Assembly: GCA_005885325.1 (NCBI GenBank)
Contig: VAYX01000030.1
Location: 1 to 17,424, forward strand
Direction of reading: 5' to 3'
Source: Actinomycetota bacterium
GTDB lineage: Bacteria; Actinomycetota; UBA4738; HRBIN12
DNA: 17,424 bases
Shown here: one piece after another, positions 1 to 6,072 of the stretch
Layout: the number at the start of each line of letters is the position of its first letter
Position numbering within the stretch: position 1 is the stretch's first letter
Notes under the pieces: generated by a model
Seen by the model: only the letters and a program-made list of their open reading frames with translations
Database searches by the model: none
What the model was told of the DNA's origin: nothing
Made by a program: the position numbers and the translations under genes

Positions 1-264
1 CAGCCTACCGACGAGCTCCGGCCGGGCCGCGTCCTCGCGGGTCTTTAACGGAACCACCTCGGCCGGGATCCCCGCGGATCGGTAGTGATCGAGGCCCTTG
101 CTCGCCCAGTGGTCGAACATCTCGTCGCCCTCGTGGGCGGCCGCCGTGGGCAGGATCAACACCGGGGCGCCGGGGTTGGCCGATCGCTCCATCAGCCAGC
201 GGTCCACCTCCGCCTGCCATGGCTCGAACTCTCCCGACCCGAGCAGCCCGAACGCGAGCGTCAT
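1..264 (-). CDS. Peptidase S51 / type 1 glutamine amidotransferase-like protein, partial (cut by window edge)
   Basis: The first 88 residues are visible; the gene runs off the left edge. The N terminus (MTLAFGLLGSGEFEPW) has a beta strand followed by a GSGEF turn. It continues with APVLILPTAAAHEGDEMFDHW and GIPAEVVPLKTREDA, the usual opening of the cyanophycinase/dipeptidase E (S51) fold. The nucleophilic serine would lie beyond the edge, so peptidase activity cannot be judged. The ATG overlaps the stop of the upstream PIG-L gene as ATGA, so the two are probably translationally coupled. Family assignment is by recognition of the fold's N-terminal pattern and is moderately sure; the substrate is unknown. 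Confidence 0.6.
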   Translation of the reverse strand, partial: MTLAFGLLGSGEFEPWQAEVDRWLMERSANPGAPVLILPTAAAHEGDEMFDHWASKGLDHYRSAGIPAEVVPLKTREDAARPELVGRL

Positions 265-974
265 GCCTTCACCGCCGCCAGCCGGAAGTACTCGCCCCGC
301 ATCGCCTCGCGGAAGATGTCCTCGCCGAAGGCCTGGACCATCCCCTCGACCTGGCTGACGTGCTCCTGGATGGCCCGAAGCTTCAGCTCGAGGATGTCGG
401 AGGGGAGGTCGTACTCGATGCTGAGCTCCTCCCGGGGAGTCACCGGCGGCGTGCCCGGCCGGAACACGTTGAACCGGTTGTACACCGGCACCCATCGCTC
501 CGCCCAATCGGGTGTCACCGTGGCATAGAGGAGCTTCGCTCCGGGCTTCCCGCTGTGCTGGAACCCTTCGGTTGCCCAACGAGACACGGACTTGTGGCCG
601 GCGTGATCGGTCATGCCGTCGGGGCCGAACGTCAGCACGGTGTCGGGTCGTACCTCGTCGATGATGGCCCGGACTTTGCCCGCACCCTCCTCGGGGAGCG
701 GGGCGTCCATGTCGATGTCGGGCAGGTCGAGCCACAGGTGCTCGTCGACGCCGAGGACGGCGAGCGAGCGGAGCAGCTCCTTCTCCCTCACGTCGCCCAT
801 CGTTGCCGACGGCCACCGCTCCTCGTCCATCGACCCACCCTCGCCACGGGTCGCCGTCACGCACACCACGCGGGAGCCGTTTCGAACCGCGCGAGCCATC
901 AGCCCCGCCGCCAAGTAGGTCTCATCGTCCGGATGGGCCCAGACGCCGAGGACCGTCCCGAGCTCGTCGGCCAC
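261..974 (-). CDS. PIG-L (LmbE) family zinc-dependent N-acetyl-sugar deacetylase
   Basis: The 237-residue product belongs to the PIG-L/LmbE superfamily, which uses zinc to hydrolyse N-acetyl groups on glucosamine-type substrates; MshB and Mca of mycothiol metabolism are actinobacterial members. The zinc site is visible: AHPDDE at residues 13-18 and DHAGH at 123-127, with the VVCVT strand and the TRGEGG loop between. I chose the GTG at 974 because GGGAGG lies upstream at normal spacing and because the product then begins just before the first core strand; an in-frame ATG at 1016 would add 14 unlikely residues. The gene precedes and overlaps the S51-like gene. A hairpin at 1049-1074 separates it from the upstream Cys/His gene. 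Whether it is MshB, Mca or another deacetylase cannot be decided here. Confidence 0.88.
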   Translation of the reverse strand: MADELGTVLGVWAHPDDETYLAAGLMARAVRNGSRVVCVTATRGEGGSMDEERWPSATMGDVREKELLRSLAVLGVDEHLWLDLPDIDMDAPLPEEGAGKVRAIIDEVRPDTVLTFGPDGMTDHAGHKSVSRWATEGFQHSGKPGAKLLYATVTPDWAERWVPVYNRFNVFRPGTPPVTPREELSIEYDLPSDILELKLRAIQEHVSQVEGMVQAFGEDIFREAMRGEYFRLAAVKA

Positions 975-1048
975 TCGATGCTCCCTCCCTCCCGTCGTGC
1001 AGACTGGTATCGCCAAGCGCGAATCCTAGCCTCCCCGGCCGGAAACGA

Positions 1049-1074
1049 AGAACGACCCCTTTCGGGGTCGTTCT
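1049..1074 (-). terminator. Perfect 11-bp hairpin, likely terminator of the small Cys/His gene
   Basis: An 11-bp perfect inverted repeat (AGAACGACCCC / GGGGTCGTTCT) with a TTTC loop lies between the small Cys/His gene and the PIG-L gene. On the minus strand it is followed by TCGTTTCC, only weakly T-rich, so termination strength is uncertain. It would separate the two minus-strand genes into different transcripts. Confidence 0.6.
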
Positions 1075-1118
1075 CCTTCACGGATCCCGCGCATCGGGAG
1101 GGGGGAGCGCGGGTTCCG

Positions 1119-1307
1119 CTAGCTCCTGGGATCGACGAGCCGCTTCCCCCGGTAGTTCGGGAAGACGATCTCGGCGTGTTGCCAGCACCGATCCGACAGG
1201 TTGTAGATGGAGAGCTTGGTATGGCAGCCGGGATGGGAGCACACTCGGCCCTGGTCCTCCGTCCTGGAGGCGGGCGGCAAGTGCCCGGGTCGGGTTCCCT
1301 TGGTCAT
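1119..1307 (-). CDS. Small Cys/His (putative zinc-binding) protein, 62 aa
   Basis: This short protein of unknown function has a compact possible metal-binding motif: C23-x4-C28-x12-C41-x2-H44, within CSHPGCHTKLSIYNLSDRC. The N terminus is basic and probably disordered, and the C terminus (IVFPNYRGKRL) could be an amphipathic tail. The ATG at 1307 was chosen because AAGGAG precedes it at good spacing; the longer reading frame to 1367 has no comparable ribosome site. It lies just downstream of rsrA on the same strand, with about 100 bases between, and ends before a hairpin. The motif suggests a zinc knuckle for nucleic-acid or protein binding, but that is inference. I do not recognise a named family. 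Confidence 0.72.
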   Translation of the reverse strand: MTKGTRPGHLPPASRTEDQGRVCSHPGCHTKLSIYNLSDRCWQHAEIVFPNYRGKRLVDPRS

Positions 1308-1407
1308 GGGAGCGCTCCTTCGCCCGACCATTCGACGCCGGGACCCGTGGGGTTCGGACGATCTCAAGGGGGGACCGGGGCAGGCGGCTCCAGGGGCTGC
1401 GACCCGG

Positions 1408-1656
1408 TTACAGAGGGGTCGGAGGGGCCTCCTGCAGCAAGGCGTGGACCCGCTGGAGCAGGTCCGCGGGCACCTCGTCGCAGCCGCACTTGGCCCGCAG
1501 CATGGCCTTCAGCCGGCGCTGGAACTCGGAGCGGTCGGCGCAGTTCCCACACGTGCCGATGTGCTCGTGGACCTCGGCGTGCAGGGACACATCGAGCTCC
1601 CCGTCGAGATAGAGCTCGATCTGCGTCAGGACCTGGCGGCAATCAATCGGACACAA
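1408..1656 (-). CDS. rsrA: Mycothiol-system anti-sigma factor, RsrA-like (ZAS family)
   Basis: The 82-residue product is a zinc-containing anti-sigma factor of the RsrA type. Known members hold a SigR-like sigma factor in the reduced state and release it on disulphide stress. The ligands are visible: C6, then H32-x3-C36-x2-C39 (HIGTCGNC), matching the C/HxxxCxxC layout of ZAS proteins, and a second CGC pair at 57-59. The YLDGEL segment is typical of the family. The start codon appears to be TTG at 1656; no ATG or GTG is available in this frame before C6. The frame overlaps the end of the sigma gene by 14 bases, so the pair should be made together and in fixed ratio. No transmembrane segment is present, so this is a cytoplasmic anti-sigma factor. 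Confidence 0.88.
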   Translation of the reverse strand: MCPIDCRQVLTQIELYLDGELDVSLHAEVHEHIGTCGNCADRSEFQRRLKAMLRAKCGCDEVPADLLQRVHALLQEAPPTPL

Positions 1657-2230
1657 GGCCTCTCTCCCGTACTCTCTCCCACAACGCCTTCTCCAGCGCC
1701 CTTCTTCCCCGGTGCAGCCGCGACATCACGGTCCCGATCGGGATCCCCAGGATCTCGGCGATCTCCTTGTATGAGAATCCCTCGACGTCGGCAAGCAGCA
1801 CGGCCAGGCGGAATCCCTCTGGGAGGGCCTCCAGGGCCCGTTGGACGTCCTCGTCGGGCATGCTCCGGATGACCTCCGCCTCCGCCGAGGGCTCGACCCC
1901 GCTCTCCCCCAGCTTGTCGTACAGGTACCACTCGTCGAGATCGTCCTCCTGCACGGTCACCGGCTCCCGCTGCTTCTTCCGGTAGGAGTTGATGAAGGTG
2001 TTCGTGAGGATCCGGTACATCCAGGCCCGCAGGTTCGTCCCCTCCTCGAACCCCGAGAACCCCCGGTAGGCCCGCAGGTACGTCTCCTGGACCAGGTCCT
2101 CCGCGTCGGCGGGGTTGCGGGTCATGCGGAGCGCGGCCGAGTACAGGTTCGGCAGGAGGGGGAGCACCTCGCGCTCGAACCGCTCCCTGAGCGCCGGGTC
2201 GTCGGGCGGCGCCGCCTGGCTACGCGCCAT
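1643..2230 (-). CDS. sigR: SigR/SigH-type ECF RNA polymerase sigma factor (group 12-like)
   Basis: The 195-residue protein is an extracytoplasmic-function sigma factor. Region 2 spans about residues 24-88, with the core-binding NPADAEDLVQETYLRAYRGF segment and the promoter-melting region around FEEGTNLRAWMYRILTNTFINS. Region 4 spans about 130-182, with the helix-turn-helix GFSYKEIAEILGIPIGTVMS. Partnership with the overlapping RsrA-like gene marks it as the thiol-oxidative-stress sigma of Actinomycetota (SigR of Streptomyces, SigH of mycobacteria), whose regulon includes thioredoxin and protein-quality genes. The ATG at 2230 has no clear Shine-Dalgarno; GATACT lies seven bases upstream, so a leaderless transcript is likely. 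It is divergent from ftsH. Confidence 0.9.
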   Translation of the reverse strand: MARSQAAPPDDPALRERFEREVLPLLPNLYSAALRMTRNPADAEDLVQETYLRAYRGFSGFEEGTNLRAWMYRILTNTFINSYRKKQREPVTVQEDDLDEWYLYDKLGESGVEPSAEAEVIRSMPDEDVQRALEALPEGFRLAVLLADVEGFSYKEIAEILGIPIGTVMSRLHRGRRALEKALWERVRERGLVSD

Positions 2231-2237
2231 GCGCCCC

Positions 2238-2243
2238 AGTATC
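2238..2243 (-). promoter_or_regulatory. Candidate -10 box (GATACT) of sigR, leaderless
   Basis: GATACT on the minus strand ends 7 nt before the sigR ATG, the same spacing as at two other genes in the window. It matches the conserved A2 and T6 of a TANNNT box. No good -35 hexamer is seen, and I see no clear GGAAT/GTT pair of a SigR autoregulated promoter at the expected place. Confidence 0.35.
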
Positions 2244-2310
2244 CCGCATCGACTGGCTCGCGACCTTGAGAGACGGCCCCGGGACGCATCGCGATGGCGA
2301 GCGGCCCGAT

Positions 2311-2325
2311 GGCTGTCACACAGCC
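2311..2325. promoter_or_regulatory. Inverted repeat GGCTGT-CAC-ACAGCC between divergent sigR and ftsH
   Basis: A perfect 6-bp inverted repeat with a 3-bp centre sits 15 bases upstream of the ftsH start and about 80 bases upstream of sigR. It could be an operator acting on ftsH. Such a short repeat can also arise by chance in GC-rich DNA. Confidence 0.3.
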
Positions 2326-2339
2326 CATCCGGTGACAAG

Positions 2340-4376
2340 ATGACTGCCATGGCGAACGGCAACGAGCGGCGCAATCGGTGGTCCGGGTTCGATCTGGGCG
2401 GCGGCTCGGGAGAGCCTCGGCGCCTGCGCACCTCGCCGTGGGTGTGGGTCATCGGCTTCCTGGTGGTCCTGGTCCTGTTCAACTACTTCGCGGCGCCCCG
2501 ACCGAGCAAGCTCGACTACTCGGACTTCCTCAAGAGGGTGAGCGCCGGCCAGATCGTCGGCACGGTGAAGATCTCGGCGACCACCGTGACCGGAACGTAC
2601 ACGGAGGAGGGTAGGAAGGTCGAGTTCACAGCCGACATCCCGCCGATCCTCCAGGGCACGACGCAGCTCACCGACCAGCTGGACCAGCAGGGAGTCCCGT
2701 ACACGGGCGTGACGCCGAGCCCGATCTCGAGCTTCCTCATCGGGTGGGTGGTGCCGCTCCTGCTGTTCGGCTTGCTCTGGTTCTTCCTGATCCGAAGGAT
2801 GAGCGGCGCCCAGACCTCGGCGGCCCTGAACCTCGGGCGGAACAAGGTCCGGATCTACGACCGCAAGGAGATGAAGACCACCTTCGGGGACGTGGCCGGG
2901 CTGGACGAGGCCGTGGAGGAGCTCCGCGAGATCGTGGACTTCCTGAAGACGCCCAAGAAGTACCAGCGTCTGGGAGGGCGGATCCCCAAAGGCGTGCTGC
3001 TGCTCGGGCCTCCGGGGTGCGGCAAGACGCTGCTGGCCCGGGCGGTCGCTGGCGAGGCCAACGTCCCGTTCTTCTTCATGTCCGGTTCGGAGTTCGTCGA
3101 GATGTTCGTGGGCCTGGGCGCGGCCCGGGTCCGAGAGCTGTTCAACCAGGCGAAGGAGCGTGCCCCCGCGCTCGTGTTCATCGACGAGCTCGACACGATC
3201 GGCAAGGGCCGAGGCGGCGCGCTGGGGGCCGGGTTCGGCGCGCACGACGAGCGCGAGCAGACCCTGAATCAGCTGCTCGTGGAGATGGACGGGTTCGACT
3301 CGTCCAAGGGCGTGATCATCATGGCCGCCACGAACCGACCGGACGTGCTGGATCCCGCGCTCACGCGCCCGGGCCGGTTCGACCGCCAGGTGGTCGTGGA
3401 CCGGCCGGACCTGCGGGGCCGGGAGGCCATCCTGCGCGTGCACGCGCGCGGCGTGGCCCTGGACCCGAACGTGGACCTTCGGGTGCTGGCGTCCCGCACG
3501 CCCGGGTTCACCGGCGCCGACCTGGCCAACGTGATCAACGAGGCGGCGCTCCTGGCCGCGCGGCGGGAGAAGAACTCCGTGACGATGGAGGAGCTCGAGG
3601 AGGCCATCGACCGGGTCACGGCAGGGCTGGAACGCAAGAGCCGGATCATGTCCGAGCGGGAGCGCGAGATCGTGGCCACGCACGAGATGGGCCACGCGCT
3701 CCTCGCGTTGGACATGCCCACGGCCGACCCGGTGCACCGGGTCTCGATCATCCCCCGGGGCGCGGCAGCGCTCGGGATGACCATGCAGCGGCCGCTGGAG
3801 GACCGCTACCTGCTCACAGAGCCCGAGCTGAAGGACCGGCTGGCCATCCTGCTCGGCGGGCGCACGGCCGAGGAGATCTCCTTCAAGCAGGTCTCGACCG
3901 GCGCCCAGAACGACCTCCAGCGAGCGACCGAGATCGCCCGGGCCATGGTGACCGAATACGGCATGAGCGATCGCGTTGGGCCGCTGTCCTTCGGCAACGA
4001 CGGGTTTCGAAGCCCGGAGGGTCGCCTGTTGTTCCCCGGCGCCGCGCAGGAGCTCTCGCCCGAGCTCGCGTCCCTCGTCGACGAAGAGGTGAAGCGTCTG
4101 GTCGACGAGGCCCACGAGCGGGCAAATCGGGTGCTCGAGGCCCAGCGCGACCTGCTGGACCGGCTCGCCGACCTCCTGATGGTGATCGAGGTCATCGAGG
4201 GATCCGACCTCAACGCGTACGTGCAAGGAACCAAGCCCATCCCCACGCCCGAGGAAGCACGGGCGCGGCTGGAGGAGAGCGGCAACGGCCGCCGGACCCC
4301 GTCGGGGCCGGACATCATCGGGCAACCCCAGACCCAGCCGATCCCACCGCCGCCGCCCGCCGCGGTCGACGGCTAG
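2340..4376 (+). CDS. ftsH: ATP-dependent zinc metalloprotease FtsH
   Basis: FtsH is a membrane-anchored AAA+ protease that unfolds and degrades membrane and soluble proteins. The order of parts is complete (numbering from 2340): a polar N terminus, a first membrane helix at about 34-52, an extracytoplasmic domain, a second helix at about 130-150, Walker A GPPGCGKT at 223-230, Walker B VFIDE at 279-283, the second region of homology (TNRPDVLDPALTRPGRFDR), the zinc motif HEMGH at 448-452 and the third zinc ligand D525. At 678 residues it is slightly longer than usual because of a proline-rich tail ending near QPIPPPPPAAVDG. ATG at 2340 has a weak GGTGA at close range; ATG at 2349, seven bases after CAAGAT, is an equally plausible leaderless start. 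The stop overlaps that of the convergent GT2-like gene. Position beside sigR-rsrA suits a stress-response role. Confidence 0.97.
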   Translation: MTAMANGNERRNRWSGFDLGGGSGEPRRLRTSPWVWVIGFLVVLVLFNYFAAPRPSKLDYSDFLKRVSAGQIVGTVKISATTVTGTYTEEGRKVEFTADIPPILQGTTQLTDQLDQQGVPYTGVTPSPISSFLIGWVVPLLLFGLLWFFLIRRMSGAQTSAALNLGRNKVRIYDRKEMKTTFGDVAGLDEAVEELREIVDFLKTPKKYQRLGGRIPKGVLLLGPPGCGKTLLARAVAGEANVPFFFMSGSEFVEMFVGLGAARVRELFNQAKERAPALVFIDELDTIGKGRGGALGAGFGAHDEREQTLNQLLVEMDGFDSSKGVIIMAATNRPDVLDPALTRPGRFDRQVVVDRPDLRGREAILRVHARGVALDPNVDLRVLASRTPGFTGADLANVINEAALLAARREKNSVTMEELEEAIDRVTAGLERKSRIMSEREREIVATHEMGHALLALDMPTADPVHRVSIIPRGAAALGMTMQRPLEDRYLLTEPELKDRLAILLGGRTAEEISFKQVSTGAQNDLQRATEIARAMVTEYGMSDRVGPLSFGNDGFRSPEGRLLFPGAAQELSPELASLVDEEVKRLVDEAHERANRVLEAQRDLLDRLADLLMVIEVIEGSDLNAYVQGTKPIPTPEEARARLEESGNGRRTPSGPDIIGQPQTQPIPPPPPAAVDG

Positions 4377-5263
4377 CTACGGGGCGGCTCGCCCCCGATC
4401 AGCAGGTCGAATCGTCCCCGGAACCTGTCCAGGAACCGGTAGTAGTTCCGCTTGGACCACTTCGCCCGCTCGTTCGGCGGCGTGTTGAACCACATCCGAT
4501 GCTCGTGGCGGGTCACCGGCACCGGCACGACCACCGCTTTCAGCCCGGCCTCCTTCACCCGGAACGAGTACTCGATGTCGGCCGTCCGGTACCACTTGAA
4601 CTTCTCGTCGAACAGCCCCACCTCGAGCAGGACCTCCCGCCGCATCGCCATGAGATAGCCCTCGATCGCATCCACCTCCGGACCATCGGAGGCCTCGAAG
4701 TCCTGCAGGTTGGACGTGACGATGCCGAACGGACCGACGACGCCGACCGCCTGGTCGGCCAGCGTCTCCTCGATCGGCCCGACGACGTCGCCGACGGGCT
4801 CGATCGAGCCGTCCACCACCACCACGATCCGACCCAGGGACCGCTTCAGCCCGGCATTGCGGGCCGCTCCCCAGCCGGTCCCCTCGACGAGGGGGATGAC
4901 CTCCACTCCGTCACCGAAGGAAGACGGATCCTGGCCCGTGATGTCCGCCACGACGTACTGGACGCGTCGGCCACCCTGATGGGACCGGAACCCCTCCAGG
5001 GCTCGCGCGACGTCCTCCGGCCATCCCTCCACCACCCAGTGGACGGTGGCATCGAACGTGGCCGGCTCCTTCAGGACCGAAGGGACGTCCTCCGGGCGAA
5101 CCTTGGCGGGAGCGTCCTCGCCGTGGCCTGCCGCCGCGGCGATGGGCTCCAGCCGAGGTCGGTCCGCCGAGGCGACCACCGTGAACCCCAGATCCCCGAT
5201 GCGGTCGCGGAGTCCGTCGGCGGCGGCGAAGTCCTTGGCCTTCCGCCGGGGCACGTCGCTCAC
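4373..5263 (-). CDS. Glycosyltransferase family 2-like protein with an N-terminal CysS-tail-like segment
   Basis: Residues about 70-270 look like a GT-A family 2 glycosyltransferase. They include a first strand (TVHWVVEG), EVIPLVEGTGWGAARNAGL at about 121-139, a strand ending in VVVVDGSIEP (D151, at the place of the DXD/DD motif), a conserved GYLMAMRREVLLEVGLFDE segment and TADIEYSFRVKEAG at about 227-240, the usual acceptor/base region. The first 40 residues (VPRRKAKDFAAADGLRDRI, then LGFTVV and DRPRLEP) are not GT2. They resemble the C-terminal end of cysteinyl-tRNA synthetase, or less well a UVR motif. The GTG at 5263 has GGAGG eight bases upstream. It follows the cNMP-binding gene by 43 bases on the same strand, probably as an operon, and shares a CTAG stop overlap with ftsH. 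Donor and acceptor are unknown, and the divergent metal motif leaves open a non-enzymatic role. Confidence 0.78.
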   Translation of the reverse strand: MSDVPRRKAKDFAAADGLRDRIGDLGFTVVASADRPRLEPIAAAAGHGEDAPAKVRPEDVPSVLKEPATFDATVHWVVEGWPEDVARALEGFRSHQGGRRVQYVVADITGQDPSSFGDGVEVIPLVEGTGWGAARNAGLKRSLGRIVVVVDGSIEPVGDVVGPIEETLADQAVGVVGPFGIVTSNLQDFEASDGPEVDAIEGYLMAMRREVLLEVGLFDEKFKWYRTADIEYSFRVKEAGLKAVVVPVPVTRHEHRMWFNTPPNERAKWSKRNYYRFLDRFRGRFDLLIGGEPPRS

Positions 5264-5306
5264 GCCGGGTGCCTCCAGAAGCGGAGCACGGCCACCGCCG
5301 AGCGGC

Positions 5307-5726
5307 CTAGACCGGCTCCTTCGACACCGCCCGCAGGCGTCCGGCGATCGCCTCGAGCGTGTGGATGGCGATCGAAGGGTGCTCCTTCAGCAACCCGCGG
5401 AAGACCCATTCGGTGATGCCGAGAAGCCGGACGTCGGTGATGGCGGTGACGGTCGCCGTCCTCGGCCCGCCGTCGATGAGCGCGATCTCGCCGAAGAAGT
5501 CGCCGGGGCCAAGGATGGCCTTCTCCTTGCCCCCGATGGTCACGCGGCACTTCCCCTCGAGGATCAGGAACAGCCCGATCCCGTACTCGCCCTCCCGGGC
5601 GATCACGGTCCCGGCCTTGTGCCTGACCTCCTTGGCCGCCTGGGCGATGACGGCCAGCTCCCGCTTGGAGCAGCCGGAGAAGAGCGGGACCTTGGCCAGC
5701 ATCTCCGTCACGTCGTCCTTCGCCAC
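5307..5726 (-). CDS. Stand-alone cyclic nucleotide-binding (Crp/CAP-type) domain protein
   Basis: The 139-residue product is one cNMP-binding domain without a DNA-binding helix-turn-helix. The N-terminal helix (LAKVPLFSGCSKRELAVIAQ) is followed by the beta barrel (GTVIAREGE, LFLILEGKCRVT). The phosphate-binding cassette is GDFFGEIALIDGGPRTAT at about residues 75-92. E80 and R89 are the residues that normally hold the ribose and phosphate of cAMP, so ligand binding is plausible. A C-terminal helix region (IAIHTLEAIAGRLRAV) follows. The start is GTG at 5726, with GAGG about 11 bases upstream. It lies upstream of the GT2-like gene on the same strand and close to a divergent class III nucleotide cyclase. 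I infer a second-messenger receptor that acts through a partner protein. Confidence 0.88.
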   Translation of the reverse strand: MAKDDVTEMLAKVPLFSGCSKRELAVIAQAAKEVRHKAGTVIAREGEYGIGLFLILEGKCRVTIGGKEKAILGPGDFFGEIALIDGGPRTATVTAITDVRLLGITEWVFRGLLKEHPSIAIHTLEAIAGRLRAVSKEPV

Positions 5727-5836
5727 CCGTCGACCCCCTCACGCGGCGGCCGCGAACCGCCTGGTCAGAGCAGGCTGGGATCCTATCGCGATCGGACCGC
5801 ACGGCGCGAAGGACGGCCGGCCCATAGGATGAGCGC

Positions 5837-6001
5837 GTGATCGAGGGCCGCCGTTTCGCCGCGATCGTGGTGCTGTTCCTGCTGGGGTTCGCCATGGTGG
5901 CGTTGGCGAACGCCCTCGACGCGTACTGGCCCCTGTTCGTGACGCCGCTGCCGTACGCGGTCATCCCCTGGCTGGTCGTCCACGCCGACGACCGGGACTG
6001 A
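5837..6001 (+). CDS. Small hydrophobic membrane protein, 54 aa, unknown function
   Basis: A short reading frame, GTG to TGA, encodes a peptide with a basic start (MIEGRR), a hydrophobic helix (FAAIVVLFLLGFAMVALANAL), a short aromatic turn (DAYWPLF) and a second, weaker hydrophobic segment (VTPLPYAVIPWLVV), ending in an acidic HADDRD tail. AGGA lies seven bases before the GTG, a good ribosome site. An alternative ATG at 5829 meets a stop after three codons. Composition and layout support a real small membrane protein, perhaps with two segments. It is divergent from the cNMP-binding gene and 71 bases upstream of the cyclase gene. I do not recognise the family; a distant likeness to small DUF3311-type proteins is too weak to use. 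Confidence 0.55.
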   Translation: MIEGRRFAAIVVLFLLGFAMVALANALDAYWPLFVTPLPYAVIPWLVVHADDRD

Positions 6002-6033
6002 CAACCGACTCCACAGGCCGATCGACCGCTCTC

Positions 6034-6062
6034 TTGAGACCGTTGTCGCTGGTCGCTACCCT
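6034..6062 (+). promoter_or_regulatory. Candidate promoter TTGAGA-N17-TACCCT for the cyclase gene
   Basis: TTGAGA at 6034-6039 and TACCCT at 6057-6062 are 17 bases apart, a normal housekeeping sigma layout. The cyclase ATG is only ten bases beyond the -10 box and has no Shine-Dalgarno, so the message may be leaderless or nearly so. Confidence 0.5.
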
Positions 6063-6072
6063 GCATGGCCTC

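Noticed and set aside
219..1985. 588-codon plus-strand frame across the left region
   Set aside because: It runs opposite PIG-L, the Cys/His gene, rsrA and sigR, which all have clear motifs and starts.
2231..2339. SigR-type autoregulated promoter (GGAAT-N-GTT) upstream of sigR
   Set aside because: I could not find a properly spaced pair; only a TANNNT-like box fits the start.
2316..4325. Very long minus-strand frame opposite ftsH
   Set aside because: It is an antisense shadow of a complete ftsH; its product is compositionally biased (Arg/His/Glu-rich) with no domain, as expected in GC-rich DNA.
2744..5416. 890-codon plus-strand frame across ftsH and the opposite genes
   Set aside because: It overlaps two well-supported genes in other frames and has arginine/glycine/alanine-rich low-complexity sequence without motifs.
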